Assembly: GCA_900708905.1 (NCBI GenBank)
Contig: CAADRB010000001.1
Location: 444,030 to 508,029, forward strand
Reading direction: 5' to 3'
DNA: 64,000 bases
Source of the DNA: Hymenolepis diminuta
Lineage: Eukaryota; Platyhelminthes; Cestoda; Cyclophyllidea; Hymenolepididae
A program made the position numbers and the translations under genes. The stretch's first letter is position 1, and each line of letters opens with the position of its first letter. This document shows, one piece after another, positions 32,464-46,669 of the stretch. The notes under the pieces were generated by a model, which was not told the origin of the DNA, searched no databases, and saw only the letters and a list, made by a program, of their open reading frames with translations.

Positions 32464-34869
32464 GCAAAATTATCATTATTTAATATATATTTTCAATATC
32501 TCCAGCATTAACGAATATAAAGCTCAGCAGATGTCTAGATAGCTATAACTATGTTTGACATTAAAAATATATAACTTTGCATATTTTTTTGACTGCGTTG
32601 TCATTATCATTATCATTCCAATCATCAGAAATGGAATTTAGTACCAATTTAAAAATGCACTTACTATCTATTAGAAAATAATGACAATCTTTCATTGTAT
32701 AATAAACTTTTATTTACTCAGAAATTAAGGATACTGTAAAAATTTGCTAACAAAATTCGAACTTGCAGGTATTTCATCTATGCTACGACAAAATTTTAAA
32801 GTTATTGAATATCATGAAAGATAATTTTAAATTTTCAATTATTTGAAGAAAAAAATGAATTGAGGAGGTAAGACCTACCCTTCTTCGTTCAAAAAACGGA
32901 CAATAACCACCAAACATCCTAGGCAATTATTTGTTACAGTCAAGCGGACAAATCATGAAACTTGAATTTTGAAGTGTGATTTATCCATTTTGAAAATATT
33001 TTACAACTCGAAACCAAATATTAAATGGGGAAGATTTTAGCATACCTTGGTTTTACTGTCAGAATCTTTTTCGCTCCCTTCCCTTTATCATTTATTGGAC
33101 CATTGTTATTCGATTTCAGTTGCTTCACACAATTAAAGTTTATAAAATTTTCGTACTTCTATGGGGATAAATATTAATGAAATCCAATGATTAGTGTACA
33201 TTGCAATAAGCCAGTCTCAAAAATTGATCTTCAACGTCACTTAAAACTGGAGAAGTCCTCTCATTATCAAAAACTATATAAGATCTAGGGAGTCATTTGG
33301 GGACTCAGATAGTAACCTTGACTTTTGTATTTTTAATATATCTACTCATAATGCAGTAAAATTTAAATTTATTTTATTTTTGTAAAACAAAGGAAATTGG
33401 TAGAGTAATGTTTAGTAAGGAGTCAAAAACAGCGTGTCAAAAGTAACCGTTATTAAGTTTCGGATTCAAGTTCTAGAATATTTAAAACTCATAATTACGG
33501 ATCAGAGATAAAATTCTTATTCACAATTTCCAGTACTTGTTGACCGGTTGTGTAATTATGGTGGTTAGTCTTGCCACTCCAATTAATTTATCTGCTTGAA
33601 AGCTGAAAAAGCAGGATGATCCTAAAAGATTTTAGGCAGTTTATATGAGTTTAACATAGTAGCGATTAAAGAGCAGAGTTCAATCAGAGAAATTTTAATA
33701 ACTTTAATAGTAATCCATATGAAATACACCAACAAAGTTAGAGCAAAATAGGAATGGAACAGAAGCAGGAAGGTTGGAGAAGAGCCAACTATCGATAAGC
33801 CGAAAAGTGATTCTGTGAGAGAGTAAGGCCCTCATTACAGGTCCTAGATAATGGAAGAAATAGAATAGGATAAAAGATAATATATCAGTAGACAATACTG
33901 ATCAAAATAAATAAATATATAAAATTTTATTCATTAGTTAAATTAAATTTTTTACTGGAATTTACTTCCTAAATCACAAATGGCTTGTGTTTAGACTTTT
34001 GTCACAATTAAAGTTTGTTAGAAAGGAACAAGCTAATTAAAAGTACGCTTATCAGTGTATTTTCAAATCCCGTTAATTTATAACTAATACACACTATATA
34101 ACAGACTGCAAAATAGTATTTATTAGGCGAATTAATTTAAGTCTCATACTTAAAATTCCCCGAGTCGCCTTCATTCGTTTTCGCATATGTTTTTCAAATG
34201 TTCATAAATCGACCTTTTAAAAGTTTCTTTTTTATAATAACTCAGAAAAATTTCAGACAGCTCTTTTTATGTCTTGCTAATATTTATAATTATATAAGTC
34301 CCAGTTAAAATTTATATTGTAACATAGACAAATGATTCTGAATTGGGCTAGTTAAGATTTACGTCTCTGAAATCTGTTGGACTCTTTCGGCTGTATATTT
34401 GGCAATTGTTTCATTGTTGGCAATAATCCTGATAACAATAAAATTAAATAGCACACGAAGAGTCGAATTAAAAGATAAACCAGTAGGGAATAAAACGAAA
34501 AACTGCAGTGAAAAGGAGTATATAATAGCGTTAAGAGTCATACTTTATATGAAATCCGGAAGGATGGCGTTGCCAAATTTCCTAAATAGGGCTTTAGTTC
34601 AAATTCTAATATGAAAATACTTCAGAGCTTAATATATTTGCTTTAATATCTGGGTGAGCTCATATCTGCGATTTTTAGAGCTTTTTGACTTTTTGGCTTC
34701 GGTGAATGTCCTTCGGTTAATTTGCTTATCTTTATAGGTATGTGAAATGGGCAACGCATTTTAATCATTGCGGAGCTCCAGGTATTGTTAATACAATAAC
34801 CATAACAGCCTTTGTCTCAAAGAGTTCTTATCCTAAACTTGCGTGGGAAATAATACGTGCATAGTAATT

Positions 34870-34970
34870 AGCTAAATTATACATATATTTCTTATATAAT
34901 ATATATGCATATAATAATATTTACATACATACATTTATATGTAATATATGTATTATATATTCATTGGATC
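34870..34970. repeat. TA-rich simple tract
   Basis: Imperfect TATA, ACATACAT and TATATG repeats over about 100 bases. Open frames starting in it are composition artefacts. Confidence 0.7.
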
Positions 34971-37144
34971 ATTAGAATTTTCTCATTTGCATAAATATCT
35001 GCCTCTATTTCGAAAAATCAGTTCCTTGCCTGTTTTCCACAAATCACACTGGTTGATGTTATCTGATTACGGGAGTCCAGCAGATACAGCCTTTGCAATT
35101 GGCAGAAACCTATGTGTATATAATTTACAGTATTCAGGAAAGCTGATCCGTGCCGAACTTCGTGCTTTTACTAGAGCATCCTTGAATTAAAGGTACCTCT
35201 TTAAATAAATAACGGAAAATAGATGAGATTTAGACACCTTTTACTTTAAACTTTTAGACATGCTGTTTTGAGCCCAACTGGAATATTCAGACAAACAAAC
35301 AAATATTTCATTAGCGATTAGTCAAGTTGATGCTCACAGGCCGATTTTTCATCATTTATATAAATAGTATAAACTTCATTCTTTTACCAGTCCGTTGAGA
35401 TATTAATCCGTGGTAACGGTTAAAATTTTTAAGGTAAGTAGAAATTCTAATTTTAAATTTTGCATAGAAATCTCACTTAACAAAGAAACTGACATTGTCT
35501 ATGTAAAGTCTTATTCACATTCATCAATTACCTTGAAGGAGTATTCATTTAAAAGTGTTAAGTAAAATAAGGGAGACATAATAGAGATTAAAAAGAATGA
35601 TTATATTTTTTTAGATGAAATATTTAATTTTAGAGGTAAAAATAGATCGCTGTTAAATAAAGACAAAGCTTTACAAATTATGCACAAGTACTAACATTTT
35701 CAAAATTATGAAAAAGATGCAGACATTTATATTAACGATGCAAATGTAAATGTCAGGCTGTTGACATTATAATTTGTTTTCCATATGAATACGCCACTTT
35801 AGATAAACAAACGAAAATAGCACAAAATCCGCAAAAAATCTGGAGGGGTTATGACATTTTAATATCGCATAAACTTTCTATGCTTTAGAATGGAATCACA
35901 AATACAATGTTACTATACTAACTGAAAATAAGTTTAAGCAAGATGGCTTAAATACATGGAACTACTGCATTTGCTTTTACTTTAAGCGTATGACATTTGA
36001 ATATTCCTCTAAATTTTTCCCTTTAACTGAGCCTCAATGGTGGTTAGGATTACCAAAATAAGTTAAGATACTTGCTTTTTAAAATCAGATCGTCAATACG
36101 ACAACATAGCAAGTTATCTCTCCATTACGATCCCTAGAAAAAATTTTAAGTGTGCTCTTCTACTGATTAAATCGCTAAAATTCTTCTTGAATGCACTTTA
36201 GTGATTTCTTTTATGTTTCAAATGTCTGTTTATAGCTGCATAAAGACAAAATGCGAGCATGTCCATGACCAGCCATTCAATCAAATTAAATGATCAACGA
36301 ATACTAAACCTTGCAGACGTAACTCACCTAGATAATTAGAGATTACGTTTTAAAACATTTAAATGTCGTCGATTTGATTATAAATATTTTGAAAAAAGGA
36401 ACATCTTAATTATTCCCCAACTTCATTATGCGCCTCTACCTGATCTCTTTTCTATCTTCGGCTAGACTATTTTGATCTTTCACGTATTCAGATGCCATTC
36501 CATGACTGAAACATGTTAGAATTTTTGTATTACCATAGGTAATGTTAACAGAAGTGAAATCATATCTTCTCCACTACCTTGACATAATTTCGCCAGTGCC
36601 ATCCTGCTAGCACCTTGGCTATTCGAGGAAAATGATGCGCTATCATTGGACTTAACCAACGGGTCAATAAACTCCTGTAATCACGAACATGAGTTTACTC
36701 ATAAACCCAGGGAACAAACCCTGAAATTTGATATTTGGTATATTCAAGCACAAAGCAGTCAAATTATCTTTTGTGTTTGTGTTAATAACGATGAAATAAA
36801 ACGGTAACGTGGAAGCATTATTCAGGGCGACTTCATTGATTACCAGAAGATTATGGGGCTCTAATGGGTTTCACTTGCGAAACATATGTAACGCTTTACA
36901 TAATGGAAGTTCTTTTGCATTAATAACCAACAAACATTTTAGAATGAGATTTTTTACCTTCATGCCAGTAAAATGAAATATGAAATATATGTGAAAGAAA
37001 GAAATGAAGCCAATAATATTATCATTCAGAATTAATTTCCAAACCTTTATACATTAGCTAAAACTGCTAAATTTATTTACAAATGACATTATTCTCTCAA
37101 ACTAATTTTTATTTTTACCCATAGTTCAACGTTCATTGCTTAAT

Positions 37145-37320
37145 GAATGGCATTATTTAAACATGAAGAATCACCCCTGACGTTTCGCTTCCTTTTTCTT
37201 CCAATGGTTGAGAAGGCAAATGATATACCGCAGTTTATAGCATAGGCATGGAAAAGTTGAGATAGAAAAAAAAATTAAGTTAGCAGAGTTCCGTAAAATC
37301 TGCGCTCACACAAATTAAAA
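37145..37320 (+). repeat. Dispersed repeat family R2, copy 2
   Basis: Partner of 170-325, same orientation: CTTCCAATGGTTGAGAAGG, AAATGATATACCGCAG and TAAGTTAGCAGAGTTCCGTAA, ending in CTCACACAAA against CTCAAAATG in copy 1. The GAAGAATCACC...TTTCGCTTC stretch before it corresponds loosely to 165-195. Confidence 0.6.
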
Positions 37321-40300
37321 CGTAAATAAATAATAATTTTTACGAAAGGTTATGCATAATTATCATCTGTTTTAATGACATTCCAGACAAAAATTCTAAA
37401 ATATCCACAAGAATAGCGGTAGAGAGGAAAAAGAAGACAAGTTTAAGGATTTCAGAACATTATATAATGACATCTAATTTCCTCGAAAAAATTGAGCAGT
37501 GTGCAGGGTTATGCACTGATTCTGATAAAAATCTAAAAATTAAATTTTCTTTTCAATATAAAAGGAATGGAAACATAAATTGAAATGTTAAGATTGCCAT
37601 GGAAAATTTGCATAATAATTTGTATATTTTCAATTTCTCCTCGAAATGTTTCCAGTCATCAAACATGTGTGGTACAATTTTAATTATCTCCAGTGAACCC
37701 AAGTTAAAATCGGATCATATTTTATCCTCCTCTAACATTTAAGATATTGAAAGAACAAATGTCTGAAAAATCGTCAAGTTTAATAAAACATTCAATAATC
37801 TTTGAGAGTTACATTGATGACTTCACATAATAAAAAAAGGTATATAATTCTGCAATTTGAAAATTAGAACATGAAGATGTGGAGCTTCCCGAAAATGGAG
37901 GAAGTAAAATGTGTACGCCCTGAATCCAAATAACAAATGTTCAGAGTTATTGTCTCTTCTTTAATTCTTATGTTTCTCGATCCTCTTTTCTTTATTGGAA
38001 TGAGTAATTATTCAAAATTTTCCTCATGATGTAAAATATTATTTTTGCTTTTTTGTCGAGGTAACAATATTTATTCTCTGTTACATTTTCAGGCATATTG
38101 GAACTTTATTAAAACTTAAGAGCAAATATAAGCATTGCTATATAAAGCAAATTTTGGATTGCAAAGTGTGAATTTCTTAAGCAGACAACAAAATAACTAT
38201 GGAGCCAGACAATTTGGAAAGTATGTTAAAAGACAGACAAGATTGTCAACAATTAACGGAGCTTTTCCACATTAGAGCACATCTCTTATTCCATATTCGG
38301 ATGTGATTATGTGAACTTAAGAATAAAGTTGAAAGACAAAAGTAAAATAATAAATGCGATTCTCTTTATTAAGTAATTAGGCTGCTTTCTAGCTGTCTGG
38401 TAATTTACCTTGTCGGTGATTCACTATAAAGGAGTCTTCTTTGCAAAAGGGTCATATTAAAATTGCAGTTACATAGAGCTGCGACTAGCGGTTGTATAAA
38501 AATGGGAATGTCCAGGAGAATGAATATAAAAATTGAGGGAATAATTAATGAAAAGGTGGAATGAATTGTAAGCTTCTCCAGTGTAACAAAATCTTCATGA
38601 CTGTTCATTTTATATTTACAAATTTAACCTCAAAATACACCTCAAGATGTCAAAAAAATTACGGTTATAATAACATTTGTAAGATTTTAATAAGATTTAT
38701 TTACCGATAACAGATTTCCAAAATCAATTGAGTTATATTTGTCTTTTACGATCGACGAATGGACATTACCATTGGGCATACCAAAATAGGTGTCTAAGGT
38801 CACAAATTATCCATTAATTCACAGGTTACATTACTTTGGAACAAAATCAGTTGATTCAGAAAATATTTCAAGGGAAATACCATAAATAATAGTTTTAGAA
38901 GCTAGTGCAAATAAATTCACAAAGTATTGTTTAATTATTTAAAATGAGAAACATTAAGGTATGAGATTAAATTTTTGCTCACCTGTTGATTGTTAGCGAG
39001 TTGGTATATTAAAGAGTTCTGAATTCATTCAATAATGTTATAATGAAATTAAAAACTGATGTTCAACAATATCTGTAATAGCTTTTAATTCTAGTAACTC
39101 ATTGTAACTGAGATAATCAAGAGTTGGATCATATTTTAAATGCCTAATTTATCGCCATTTAAATAACACAGCGTCCTTTTTAATAAAGATGCTTATCAGA
39201 GTTCCATAGGAAATATAGCTCAGTAGTCCTCTCCTTAGATAAAACAAAGTATAAAAATAAAAAAATCCACATTTCGTTATGATGATGTGCACCTCCTCCG
39301 CTGTGAGTGATTTTTGGCCTTTACTGATTTAAACAATTCAAGCATGCAAATTAAAACCTTCCGTAAATACGTGCCATAGTCGAATTCTCCCATATTTGTT
39401 CACTCGATCGAATCTATTATCAAAATAAAATTTAATGGCTTTTTCCACAAAATTTTCAAATCACTTTAGGAGCAGAGAAAATGACTGGGCAATAAACTGC
39501 AATTTACAACTATATTTTCTTCTTTAAAAAGCCCCAAATTTATTTCAGCGAAGCGTTTGAAAAATTATCAATGAAATTATTCTGATTGGAAACTTGGGTC
39601 AATTTTAACGACCTTTCCGAACTGACAAATACTAAATGGTGTACATATTATTGATTCGCACCGCACATGAGGACGGCTTTTAACATTTGCTATGTATTCT
39701 CAGTAAAGTAGTTCAAAGTAACAAGCAGGAAATGTAATTATCATTACCTGTTTGTTGTTAATATAACTGAAAAATTAGAAATTTATATTCCGTTTAGTAT
39801 TTATTTGATGAATAATAATAGGAATGCTATTTTATGAACACCAAATAAACTAATTAAATATATATATTGAATTAAAAGGGCCTCCACTAATTAAATATAA
39901 AATAGCTTCAAGTAAAAGCCTCATTCCCTTGAATCAGAAGTTAAAGATTAATGATAATGAGTTGTAGCAAATGTTAATGACTACGGAAGTTCAAAAAATT
40001 ATAACGCCTGGAATTGATTATAAGGTGACATTTAATGTACAAAGATTTTTTTCAATATTAAAATAAAATAAAGGAAGTTAATTTGATTTTTACTCACTGA
40101 TATCGGTGCTTAATATTAATTAGCAAGAATAGTCTTCATAAAGAAATTTTTAAATAGATAATACTAGATGAATTTAAAAAAAGAGGTGAAAATTTCTTTA
40201 ATTATTTGATCATTTGATATAATTATTTAATGCACCGGATGATAGGTTTTACAGCTTCACATTTTTGATAGTACTTGTTATTTTTATTAAGTAAAATTGT

Positions 40301-43141
40301 ATGTCCCATGAGTATGTTCAAAATAAACATCCCTTAAATAGTAATCAGGTTATTTTCTTCAAAATGACTTGATTTGACTTTAAAATTAAAGCATCAGTTT
40401 AATTTTCAGGTAACGTTTGATTACTTTCACCGATATAAAAGTTGTATGTGACTATGGAATTCAAAACTTGCTATGGAAGGGAAATACAGATGTATGACAA
40501 AGGAATGGAAAGAGTCTTCATATAAGAGCAAATAAATTACCACCATTTTCTGAGCTCTGCTCTGCCTTTGTGAGTATTGTAAACCAGCCCATGGGTGCAA
40601 AAATGCTAACAATTCAAAATTACCACAATCAAAAATCAAAAACGTCTGATTACCGCGGGCATATTATCTCACGCATGAATCGATGGATTAAATCATAAAA
40701 ATAGTGCTTTTAACTATTAGAAGCCGGACAACACAATGCTTCTATAATACAATTAAGGCAGGACCGATTAATATTTACCATCATTCGACCATCTCTTTTA
40801 TTACTTAATGCGCCTTTTTGTCAATTCTTGTGTTTAAGTGCTATTGTGTAATAAAAACATTTAAATTACCGTGGATAGTACAAATGACATTGTAATCGAC
40901 TGATCGCTCTCGAATTATTATTATAATAAGATTATTGCAAAGGAATTTTTAATGATTTAATTCCTGAGTTTCTGTATGAACTCATATCCGCAGTATCCAG
41001 AGCCTGTTATCCGGTTAATTTAAATATAATTGTCAATCATGTGCATTTTGCTTCTAAAATACACCAGTGCAAGTGAAAGCTGCCGTGTTTTAATTCACTC
41101 TTTTGGAGTTATGTTGAAACATCCAGAACAGTAGCCTTTTCTGCACGATTTCACGTAAAATCTGATTTATTTTATAAATAGAAGCGTTTTAAACGCTTAA
41201 TGATTTCATAAGGCAAAAGTATTCTTAACTTTTTAATTCATCGGTTAAATATTGAATTATTAAAATATGCATGAGGAGTTACACTTTGGTAAACTTAGAA
41301 ACGCGTATTTCCGATGAAATACTTTTAAGATTTAGTTAAATAGCGATATGTAAATAATTGTTTAAGGCCCTTTCTGCACAATCGCTTTGATTTCTAGCAC
41401 TAAGAGAATAATTTAAAAATAGATAATACCTTGATAAATGCTGGCCCTCTTCTTACATTGACTTCGAATAATTCGTAAGTTATTTTAATTGACTGTAATC
41501 ATAAAAACGGAATTTATTTCAGGACGGAAATTGATGTTGTAATAGTGACTATTTCCACGGAGTTGAATGGTAATGGATACTTGATATGTTCTTAACAGAA
41601 CGAATTTCTTAGCATTGAGACTATGATAGCATCAAAATAACGATTGTGGTGAAGGCGGAAGACAAATTCAAATAAATGATGAGCACAATGAAATGAACGA
41701 TTCCTTAATAAAATATTATTTTATTTATATTTTGATTGTATTTTTTGCATTACCGTGCTGTGAACCACGTTATATTGGAACCATGTAAACTAGTGTTACC
41801 ATAAAATCGTTACATTTTGAAGAAATAGTGTTTTGAAATCTTAGGTAAACAGCCGACCAATAAATACAGGATATCTTGTTGACTGACTTACATAAGAACT
41901 TAATTAAAAGGTGAGTTTTAAAATCCGAAGAAAAGAAATACCAATTAAGTAAATAGTGTACTACTTCATTTCGAAGATCATGTGATCTAAAATTTCTTAA
42001 TACCCTAGCAATATTGACAAATTTTACACACCCTTCCCTTACCTACACTTATACTGAGTATAATTTCAAGAGGAAAAATTGTAACTATTTTATTGTGAGT
42101 TAATAAATAATAATTTAATATGATTAGATGTATATGGGTGCAATATGATAGTGTTTTTACAAGTAGTGTTTTCATTTTCTCCATTACAGGCATATTTTGA
42201 AATACCTTAATCAATAAAACAAAACGAGGATTTGAAATTATTTGCAATGAAAATTTAATTGGCATTCAATTAGGTACTTTTACACGATTTTTTCGCAGTC
42301 TGCAGACACAAAGTACACACCAATTGAATTCCATGCTCTTAATATTCTGGGAGAGTGTGAACTAAAATGACAGTTTCTTGGTTTCTTTGTTTTTAAGCTC
42401 GAGAAAAACTAACTTGCCTCAAAATTTTTAGAATGGCACGTACAAATCCTCAGCCAAATTTTGACCTCCTGAGATTTCTTGCAAATAAAAGGGAAAAAAA
42501 TTGAAATAGTTAGTAAATGTTATTGCCTGTTTGATTGGTCCAATCGATTTAAACATAAAGGAATTTAGATGGGATATTTTATGTTAGTGCACCGCAAGCG
42601 TGTATTCGGTAATTAAAGTTGGCATTCGGAATGTCTGAACTAAACAGTTGGTAAATAGCTTCTTTCCTTTCTTAATATAATATTGAAATCTACGTAACTC
42701 ATACTTAAACTGTATCCATGAGACGATATGGTATATCATTCAGTTTAAGAACTAGAATGTAAATTCGGCAAGCTAATACCAATAAAATTAATGGAATAAT
42801 TACAAACTCCTCTTAAATTATTCTTTCACACTCTAAAGCTAATAAAATTTAATCATCCGTTTTTGGTAACTTTTAAATATGTGAAATAGGGGTTTTTGAT
42901 TGAATGCATGACCCTAGTAAATGATTAACATTGCTAGAGCCTTTTTAAGCTCCAGAAATCTGGATGTAACAGAGTGTATAATGCCTCATTAGAACAAAGA
43001 ATGAAATGGTTTTATGAATTCACTATATATTTCTGTTTAAACCCCTTTCATCCATTCCTGGGTGATACAGATACTATTCTCGTGACAGAATTTTCTTAAG
43101 TACACCGGCATCGGTAATAATGCAATAATTTCCCCTTGCAT

Positions 43142-43306
43142 TGATGGCGCAGTGGTCAAGGTGCCAGTTAGCAAAATCAGAGTCCACGAGTCCAATGTCT
43201 ATCGGAGGTCACCCAGTGAAGGGTATGGCCAACCACACTGGTTAAGTTTGGTTAGTAAAGATGCTGAGAGGAATCGAGTTTTTCACCAAGAATGCTCAAT
43301 GATGCC
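43142..43306 (+). repeat. tRNA-like SINE, copy A (best head)
   Basis: Starts TGATGGCGCAGTGGTCAAGG, which fits a polymerase III A box (TGGCNNAGTGG). It continues GCAAAATCAGAGTCCACGAG, a weak B-box-like GAGTCC element, and GGTATGGCCAACCACACTGG. The tail GAGTTTTTCACCAAGAATGC corresponds to the tails of the minus-strand copies. Likely non-autonomous and dispersed by a LINE; no LINE is seen here. Confidence 0.75.
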
Positions 43307-44325
43307 ACACCTTAACCTTTGATTAGCGCTCTTTTAAACGAGCATAGGAATGAGTAATTTGATAATCCTCCTAACTACTTTATACGAGACACCACCTTTT
43401 AAAGGTCCCACTAATGTTACTTTAATTGAGGTGATCACAATTTTAATTGCGATCATTCCCTCAAACTATAATGAAAGATTCAGTTCACAATAAATAGGAT
43501 ACTTTTGCAAAATCGTATAGCGGAAAAATATCCACCGGTTGAGTCAAATTTGTATTTATTAAAGAGTCAGGAGAACGTGGAGTAAAATGGCAAATTCTAA
43601 TGCTCTCGAATATTAGCGCTGAAGTATAGGTTTTCTGCAATCTTTTCTAAATCTGTTCTAATTTCGTAAAAGAATTATGAACTTCTAATTCTGACCCCTT
43701 ACTTAAAAACAATCCTTTTTATGAGTGAGAAAAAAAACATAAAATTGGCAATAAAATAAGTTTATAGTTTTATATTCAGTGATTTAAGCCGTAAATCAGA
43801 ATATGTAAAATAGAGTTGATAAAAGCAACTTAAACAAATATTAAATGACAGAAGTTACAAACAATCCTGTTTGTTTTTTTCAAGTGACTTCAATTTCACT
43901 AAAGCACTAAAAGAAAAACACAATTTAACTTAAAAAATGAAATTATGTCAGATAATGGCCCTTATAAGACCCGATCAGCTAAACGAGCAAATTTACCAGG
44001 AGTCAAATCTTATGAACGAAAAAATTCATAATTCCGCTTTTAAGAGAGGAAAAAATCTTTCCTGAAAGCAATAATGGTTGCTCTATGCTCCTGGAAATTT
44101 TTCTAAAAGGCCTAATTTATCAGGCTTTTTTCCAAATGTTGCCTAAGAAAGTACATTTTTATACACATTTCAATAGCGTATTAGTAGAAATTTTGTTTCA
44201 AACATTTGTTTCTCAAAATATAATTAAATGAACTAAAATGAGATTTTGAGATTGGATGTTAAATTTTATTTACATTCGTTAAACTGAAAGACACTGGGCT
44301 TAAATGAGGAGGTTACCTATACATA

Positions 44326-44355
44326 TATGCATATATATATATATATATATGCATA
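44326..44355. repeat. Perfect 30-bp TA palindrome
   Basis: TATGC, ten AT units and GCATA read the same on both strands over exactly 30 bases. It can extrude as a cruciform and is prone to length change. Confidence 0.8.
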
Positions 44356-46669
44356 ATCGATCAGTCATATTCACATATATTTCTTCCTGAAAAGACTATA
44401 AAATGACTGGAATATGAACAGCATCAGACCGTCTACTTCAATCATATTTTGTTGAAAAAACAATTTTTATGCAACTCAAAAGTTTCATTGGATTTATTTG
44501 GTAGATTTACTTTCTTTTGCCTTAACTGTCTTACGGCGCCTTTGTGCCGCTTACTCATCAAAATATCAAGGGAGGGGGGAGAGTGGGGAGGCAGACCAGT
44601 CAACTCAATTTAGCTCTCCGAAATTGGTCTCTTCAAATTAATTCAAGATATTTTCAATTGGTGCCACCTATTCTGTGCATTTTTGATCTTTACTTCTTAA
44701 TCTACTCATTTTTAGACAATGTAGGACTTATCCATTTTCTCGGACAAATTTCGATCTCCTACATTGAAAAAAAAGGACTGATACATCCTGTTAGCTCCTA
44801 GAGAGATCAATAACTCTATAAGAGAAACCACAGTACTCATATTCATTCTGGATCCGACGACCAATTCTACTAACTGGAAATGGTGTCGCAAATTAGTGCT
44901 CTAAAGCAATATATACTGTTGAGAAGAACATTTTTTTGGTAATTAGAAAGACTTAATTTGATTCCTCTAAACGATCATATAATGATATGAAAAGGTCAAT
45001 TTTGACAATTGACAAGGCAAGATCAATTCAAAACAATGCTTTATTTTCAAAATTTTGACTAGATTTTAATTTTTAATTAGTTCTAAAATTTTAACGAAAA
45101 CTTAAATTTACAGTTGCTTTATGACTTTTGATAGTCTTTTAAATTTGAAACCAAATGTAGCAATTACTTATTCATATTTTGAAAAACAATACTAACTATC
45201 ATAAATTATTAAGTTATACTCATATACTTAAATATTCTATTGCATTTATTAAAATTTATTTACTTTCAAAATTAGATAGCTAAAAAGACTTAAGAAAATG
45301 GCAAAACTCGCATTTTTTAATTATTTAACTCCTGCATTTTTACATACGGAAAAATTACAAGATTATTTTATTTTGTAAACCCTCTGATTAAAATTCGCAG
45401 CTCAGAAATTACACATCGCATATTGACATAGTTTCGTACAAAGCGTTTAATGGGCAAGAAAAATAAATGCGATATATATTAAATTCGTTTACTTTATAAT
45501 AAGTCACTGAAATGAGAATTTCTCAACTATAAATGCGGAAGTCCTCACATTACATTGTCAGAAAAACTTTGATTATCTATGAAATCACATTGCCCCGCTC
45601 GATTTATTCGATATTAAAAGGTGTAAGTTCATTGCGAAAACAGCAAAAAAATTATTATTAAATAAGCTTTAGGATTAACAATAACATCAAATGTTCAATT
45701 TCTGGGTGTTATTAGGTATGACGCTTGAAAATTGACATCAGAGCGTCGTCGGCAATATTGACTTTAAATATAGTGCAAAATTCCTCAGATGACGCTTTTA
45801 GAAAGAGGAAGAACTATTGTTACATATTCTTATGAACTGAGTAGCGAAGGAGTACTAATCCCACACCTTATTAAAAATTTCCCTAATGTTTTCTGGGACT
45901 ATATCTTTATCAGCATACATCAGAGTATAATAATAAAAACTTACTAATGATGATAATTGAGGAGAATTTATTATAAAGTTAACTTAAGATGTAATATTTA
46001 ATCCGTTTATTAACATATGAAAGTTTTGTTTTAATCCGAAGGTCAACAATTCATTAATTTTTAGCCAAAAAATCTCGTCGGGTACACATTGATAGAAAAA
46101 ATGGGCAATTCTACCATCCTTCTAATATTTTTCGTTATATATGTGTTTTGGTAAAAATATTTCAGTATCAAGATTGCTCGATGTGCTGAAGAGGAAATGT
46201 TCCCCAAATTTGTCCTTCAAAACTACATATTACAAGAAGAATGTGGAAAGGAATTCAAGGATCAAAAAGGCTTGTAGACTTCCCTCTTCAGTGTGTAACT
46301 TTAATGCCATCATTACGTAAAATTTCATTTATTAATATTTAAAAAATAATTTTTAATTATTTTCCTGTGATTCAGTATTTCACTTAATTAGGTTTGTTAA
46401 AAAATATAAAGCCCAGGAAAATCTGCCATTAAAATGCAATTCGTTGCCTACTAACGATGGAATAATTTATCATTGTCAGGAAAAAAGTAATATCTTCCTG
46501 CAATCAAGGACGCACAAAGCCACTTTGCAAAATATTTCAGTAATAATTTAAACAATTGTTGCCTTATTCGACATGATCCATATAAATTGATTTTAAAAAT
46601 GGTATTACTTTTAAAAGTTGGAACATTTGAATAAATTATGTTCTTATCTCATGACTTCTCTCTTGTTTA

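Larger units (their letters stand above)
30120..46665. other. Long AT-rich region without supported genes
   Basis: About 16.5 kb holding only repeats: a SINE copy (32280-32463), an R2 copy (37145-37320), a TA-rich tract (34870-34960), a palindromic TA tract (44326-44355) and a SINE copy (43142-43306). The open frames at 33704-33895, 34359-34614, 34948-35190, 38405-38608, 40427-40639, 42005-42265 and 44544-44801 have no splice signals, motifs or conserved character that I can see. Confidence 0.5.

Noticed and set aside
34948..35190. 80-codon plus-strand open frame after the TA tract
   Set aside because: No acceptor, motif or conserved character; it begins in simple-sequence DNA.
43142..43215. 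A functional tRNA gene
   Set aside because: Only the A-box-like head is tRNA-like; no cloverleaf with acceptor stem or good B box can be drawn, and the sequence repeats elsewhere as a SINE.
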